From contig JAYMTF010001427.1 of the NCBI GenBank assembly GCA_036897485.1, positions 1 through 23,472 on the forward strand: DNA of 23,472 nucleotides, in the 5' to 3' direction. Position 1 is the stretch's first letter. Each line of letters starts with the position of its first letter. Below, piece after piece: positions 19,385 through 23,472 of the stretch. A program made the translations under genes and the position numbers. This DNA is from Pelargonium nanum (Eukaryota; Streptophyta; Magnoliopsida; Geraniales; Geraniaceae). The notes below the pieces were generated by a model that worked only from the letters and a program-made list of their open reading frames with translations, was not told the origin of the DNA and searched no databases.

Positions 19385-19577
19385 TGTTTCATCCTTTCTA
19401 TTTTGAGAACAATTAAGGAGAATATAGTTAATTGTGTAAAAAAAATCTATTTTCATGCACATATGTAATAACAGATTCAAGGGATACTGACTTATTAGAA
19501 TGACATTATTTATAATTTATGCATAATTAACTTCTTAAATAGCAATATGAAACATTTATTTTGGGACGGAGGGAATA
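19364..19577. mobile_element. Stowaway-like MITE downstream of R3H
   Basis: The right end, read on the minus strand, is TATTCCCTCCGTCCC followed by AAAATAAATGTTTCAT, a near-exact Stowaway terminus. The left end (TGTTCCATTTGTTTC, then AAAACATGTTTCAT) is its diverged inverted partner. The element is about 214 bp, AT-rich and non-coding. Confidence 0.65.
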
Positions 19578-19865
19578 ACATTTTACTCAGTTGCCAACCA
19601 TATCTGAGGGAAAAAAAAATGTTCAGAGCATGTTTATTTCTAAAAGCTTTTTCTTAAAAAAAATAATTAGAAACAGTTCCATGGGAAAATATTTTCCCTC
19701 ACATGAAACAAGCTTTATGTGTAATGTTCCAGCAATTACAAAATGCTGGTCATGAGTCACCACCTCTATCACAGCTAGACCAGATATGTAAATGTTTGTT
19801 GACAAAATGAATAGGATCTATTTGATTTCTCTTATTATACAAAAAAAATAGAGGTATCCAACTTA

Positions 19866-22800
19866 TTAATCCACATCAAGCTCCCTGTCAATGCTTGAGA
19901 AAGTTTTGTAGAATGCCTTGAAATGCTTGTAAGCTATGTTTATATCTTCCTTCCCACATATTTCTCTCACACTGCACTTGAAAATGACCAACATTAACCA
20001 ATTGCTATAATAAAGCAACACTCTAGACTACTACACTAGTACACTATGCACACCAGAAATTACTTCTTTAATATCAGTTAACTGAAAAGGTGAAAGTGAG
20101 CTTTCTTCGAAAACAAAGTCGAGGTAATATTAGATATTCAGAAGTCCAAAAAAAATCACTAAATCAAACTAGCAACAAGAAATTACTAGTGTTATTTCAT
20201 AGCTCGAATAATTTGTAAAGGTATGGTGCTTTTAGTTCTAGTCAATCCATGAACTTGAAAAGAAGATCCATTCAACCCCAGAATTGGACGAGTTCAAACA
20301 AATTTCCCATTTAACAAACTTTGATAGGGTTGTGGCTGGACAAAATTATGGTCTACACAACAGAATCATTTGAGAATTGGTACTTTTTTCTACTTTTTAT
20401 TACTTATTTTTAATTTGACAAAAGGATGACCCGGTGATTTTCAAAGAGAACAATGGGAGAGTTGTTGAGGTTTAGATGAAAGATGCATATAGAGGCTTTG
20501 TCAAGGAGAGGAATAAAGCTAATAAACATTATACCTGTGCATGGAAAGTTGAGCAATACCACAATCAACAGTGCGGATGCCAACCCCTGAAGCAAGTATG
20601 GGACCTATGGTGGATCCACATCCCATGTCGTTTCTCACAACGAATTCCTACCGTATAGACAAGTAGGTTAGAATTCATTTCGATTATCTAAAAGGAAATA
20701 TCAATGCACACTAAAGAAAGTGAATATAACCTAATTATATGAGATGATGAACAATTATTGCACGTTGAAGGTTTATATTACCTAATGGTCTTGGGTTCGG
20801 TTGAGTGGAAAGGGAATTACCTAATGGTCTTCAAGTTATTTAATTTTGAGTTTGGTTAGAGTTAAAGCTATAAAGAGAATGAAACTAATTTTTAAATTAT
20901 GTGCCAGAAAACTATCTAGGACAGGTGGGATAATTGTGGAATAAAAATAAGCTAAAAGACTTAGTTACCGACTTACTGTCCCCTTCCCAATCCTCCTACC
21001 TTTTGAAGAATTGACCAAATAGGGCCACCGAGGCAGATGGAGGGATCAGAGTATCACTTCCACACCTTCCTAAACTTAACAAATTAGGGGCACATATATT
21101 TCTACACTTTCACCCTTATTTCCCTCTCCAGTGCTTGCATCCATAATAATTTAGCGTGATGGATTGAATGATCAAAAGTAAGAAGCTTACCTGCGTTGGA
21201 AGGTTATGAATCTTGCCGACTTCTTTAAATAGAAAGGCTGTAATTCCACTTGTAGCGTAGCGCTGGTTTGCATTGTGCTTAATAACAAGCCCCTTGTGCA
21301 TTTCTGGACGGTGGTGTTCTTCATGTTTATCCGAGAAATTTGGATGAACTCCATGAGCCATGTCTGCCGACACTATTATTAAGAGAACACCCTCAATAAG
21401 GACCATAAGGAATTCCAGTCAAATTTAACTTAAATCCAAACTGAAAAACATTGTGTTAAAGTGAAAAACAAATACATAACAATGAGCTTCAATTTTTACT
21501 TATTCCACCATGGCTATATGCCAATACAGACATTAAGGAATAATCAATGCAGTGATGATTAAGAACTTACTCACTCGGTCATATTACAAATGCTGCAACC
21601 TTTCCTAAGAAGATTCTCTCGTTCTTCAGTTAACTTTAGATTATTTCATATACTGCCCAACTAATGTCTCATGAGACCTGTGCTTACTCACTTCTCTCCT
21701 CTAATTAAGAGCATTGTCACTAATTTTCTTGACATTGGCAGAACAATATAATCTCAAATAATATTTCCTAGTAAATAATACATTAGAAATGACTTGAGCA
21801 ATCTCAGTAATACAAACTCAAAAGGTGCAGACAGAATCATACCAAGAAATGATCGCCGAATTGCTCGTTCAAAAGCGCCTTCACCAACATACTCACGAGC
21901 CAGGCAACTAACTATGCGTCTCATAGCTTGAAACATGGTCGGTGCACCAGCCCCCTGAACGGATTCTGAACCAACCTAAACAAGATCGGTTAGGAATAAC
22001 ATTTGTGAACTCGTGGGGTAGGTAAAAAGCAAGATTAGTAACCGAAGTGAATGGGACAAGAATAATAAGCGAATATGACTGATTGAACCTATGGCTCGTA
22101 CAAGAACATTGATAGACATATAACAATAACAACCCTCTTTGGAACAAATAACATGGCATCCGTTAGCTAATCAACTCCTTAGACCTCTAAAAATTAATAG
22201 CATAAAGCTAACATAGAATGCTCCAGAGATGAACCTCCTTCTTTGCATTTCCTTAATTTCACTAATAATAAGGTAAATTCTTATGGAAATAGCTCATATG
22301 ACTCACAAATAATTTTGCAACATCAATTTTCATACATAGCACATCTCATACATGGGTATTCAAATTTATTAGAGGCAAAGAACTATATTCTGAAACATGA
22401 GGCTTTGCATGAAGCTCCACTCTACAAGTTGTCCAGTAAGAAATTACCTCTTCATTATCAAATAAGGCAACCATACGAATGGCATGTTCATCCGCTAAAT
22501 CATTGGGAGAATTGCATGAATCAATAAGAGCCCTTAATGCACAATAACTTGAAGCAAGATTATCTAGTCTCCCAGAAAAAATAAATTCATCATTTGCACC
22601 ACCCAGACAGCTAGGTTGGATATCACATAGATTCAACTCAAGACTCACTATGTCATCAATGCAACAACTCAGCTCATCTGACAAAACCTGAGGATCAAGA
22701 AAGATGTTATAATAGAGTCAAGTGTGCATTACTTTAAGCAATCATGCGGCAGATACATAATAGAAGAATTCATATAACCACACAGCAATCATTGTTATGT

Positions 22801-23472
22801 CTTCAGTAAGTATGCCTACACTGGTTGCTTAAAATAATCATTAGATTTCTCCTTGGACATCTGCAGAAAAACCACGAGATACCTGCATAAGCAATGGGTG
22901 ATGAACAGCCTTTGAAGGAGACTCTTTTGACTCCTTGGATGTTTCCTCTATTTTTGTTGCAAGCAGCGGAATGAGGTGAGTCTCCAGATTTGGTTTGAAC
23001 CCATTCTTGTTTACTGTGCTGAGCAACAAAACAGAAAGAAAAAGTAAGGTCAGCAAATTCCAGTTTTGTGCAGATTTATAACAGTCCGTCATATAAATAA
23101 AATAAAAAGGAAACTGCTTTCAAAGCCTACAATGTGGACTCATTCTATTACCCTTGGTCAAACAGGAGCGTCAATTTCATTAAATATGTACATAAAATAT
23201 ATGAATCAGCAGACAACAAAAAGAACAAAAGGGAGTCTTAAGTAAGATGGGGTACTTGTCAAGATGAATGGCCAGGGTTGGTATTCGTAGCAGAGGTCTT
23301 TTTACTTTCACAAGCTTGTGCAAAAAGGAGCCATCACTGCCCCTCACTATGACCCTCCCAGCAACAGTTAAGTCTCTATCAAACCAAGTATGCCATAAAC
23401 CACCTCCATAGGTCTGCACATTGACCATGAGATAACCAGATTTGGACGATGCAGATTTGGGTTTTAATTTCA
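19866..23472 (-). CDS. DAP: Aspartyl aminopeptidase (peptidase M18), 3' part
   Basis: This encodes the last 374 residues of an M18 zinc aminopeptidase, which removes N-terminal Asp or Glu from peptides, usually as a large tetrahedral complex. Exons in transcript order: 23472-23256 (runs off the edge), 23018-22883, 22687-22448, 21975-21843, 21372-21191, 20647-20535 and 19971-19866, all in frame. Visible family motifs: [20 protein letters not shown], the metal-ligand Asp in SGRLDN (codon 22564-22562), the catalytic/metal pair EE in LFDNEE (22453-22448, directly at an exon end), the metal Asp in SADMAHG (21364-21362), and the metal His in LSMHS (20539-20537). The first metal His of the family lies upstream, outside the window. 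All visible catalytic positions are intact, so the enzyme should be active. Plants have two such genes (cytosolic and plastid-type); the N-terminus needed to tell them apart is missing. Confidence 0.94.

Larger units (their letters stand above)
18901..19865. other. Convergent spacer between R3H and the aminopeptidase gene
   Basis: This AT-rich spacer holds the end of the R3H transcript, a tandem duplication and a Stowaway-like MITE (listed separately), and the aminopeptidase 3' UTR. A minus-strand AATAAA at 19633-19638 is a candidate poly(A) signal, 228 nt past the aminopeptidase stop. No gene is seen. Confidence 0.6.

Noticed and set aside
20777-20831. Two copies of ATTACCTAATGGTCTT, 39 bp apart, in an aminopeptidase intron
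   Set aside because: A 16-bp repeat pair in an intron with no wider similarity is a minor local duplication without clear meaning.

Overview
The window is nuclear DNA from a flowering plant, most likely a eudicot. The signs are AT-rich introns and spacers, GT-AG introns in every gene, telo-box and site II promoter motifs, and proteins that match plant families. The species cannot be named from the sequence. I rebuilt five protein-coding genes by placing splice sites so that the reading frame holds across every junction: the 3' end of an SKD1/VPS4-type AAA ATPase (+), a complete 14-exon MFS transporter of the HIAT1/MFSD14-like family (-), a complete 6-exon mitochondrial NFU4/5-type iron-sulfur scaffold gene (-), a complete 4-exon R3H-SUZ RNA-binding protein gene (+), and the 3' part of an M18 aspartyl aminopeptidase gene (-, running off the right edge).

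Layout: SKD1 (1-1210) converges on the MFS gene (7299 back to 1974). After about 3 kb of spacer holding a possible SINE, the NFU gene (14063 back to 10294) lies on the same strand. NFU and R3H (15121-18323) are divergent across about 1.06 kb. That interval carries four site II motifs next to NFU, a CACTA transposon end in the middle, and a TATA box, G-box, telo-boxes and several upstream ORFs next to R3H. R3H converges on the aminopeptidase gene (23472 back to 19866) across a spacer with a duplicated, Stowaway-like MITE.

The genes do not form an operon or a shared pathway. They are housekeeping functions: endosomal ESCRT-III disassembly, membrane transport, mitochondrial Fe-S assembly, post-transcriptional RNA binding and peptide turnover. 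Small DNA transposons and tandem duplications lie in introns and spacers.

I found no novel multi-gene system. The least ordinary part is the 3' end of the R3H gene. Its stop codon lies in the loop of a GC-rich hairpin, a second near-perfect hairpin follows, and then comes a probable 3'-UTR intron whose removal creates a 46-codon small ORF. All exon coordinates come from reading by eye and have not been tested against transcripts.
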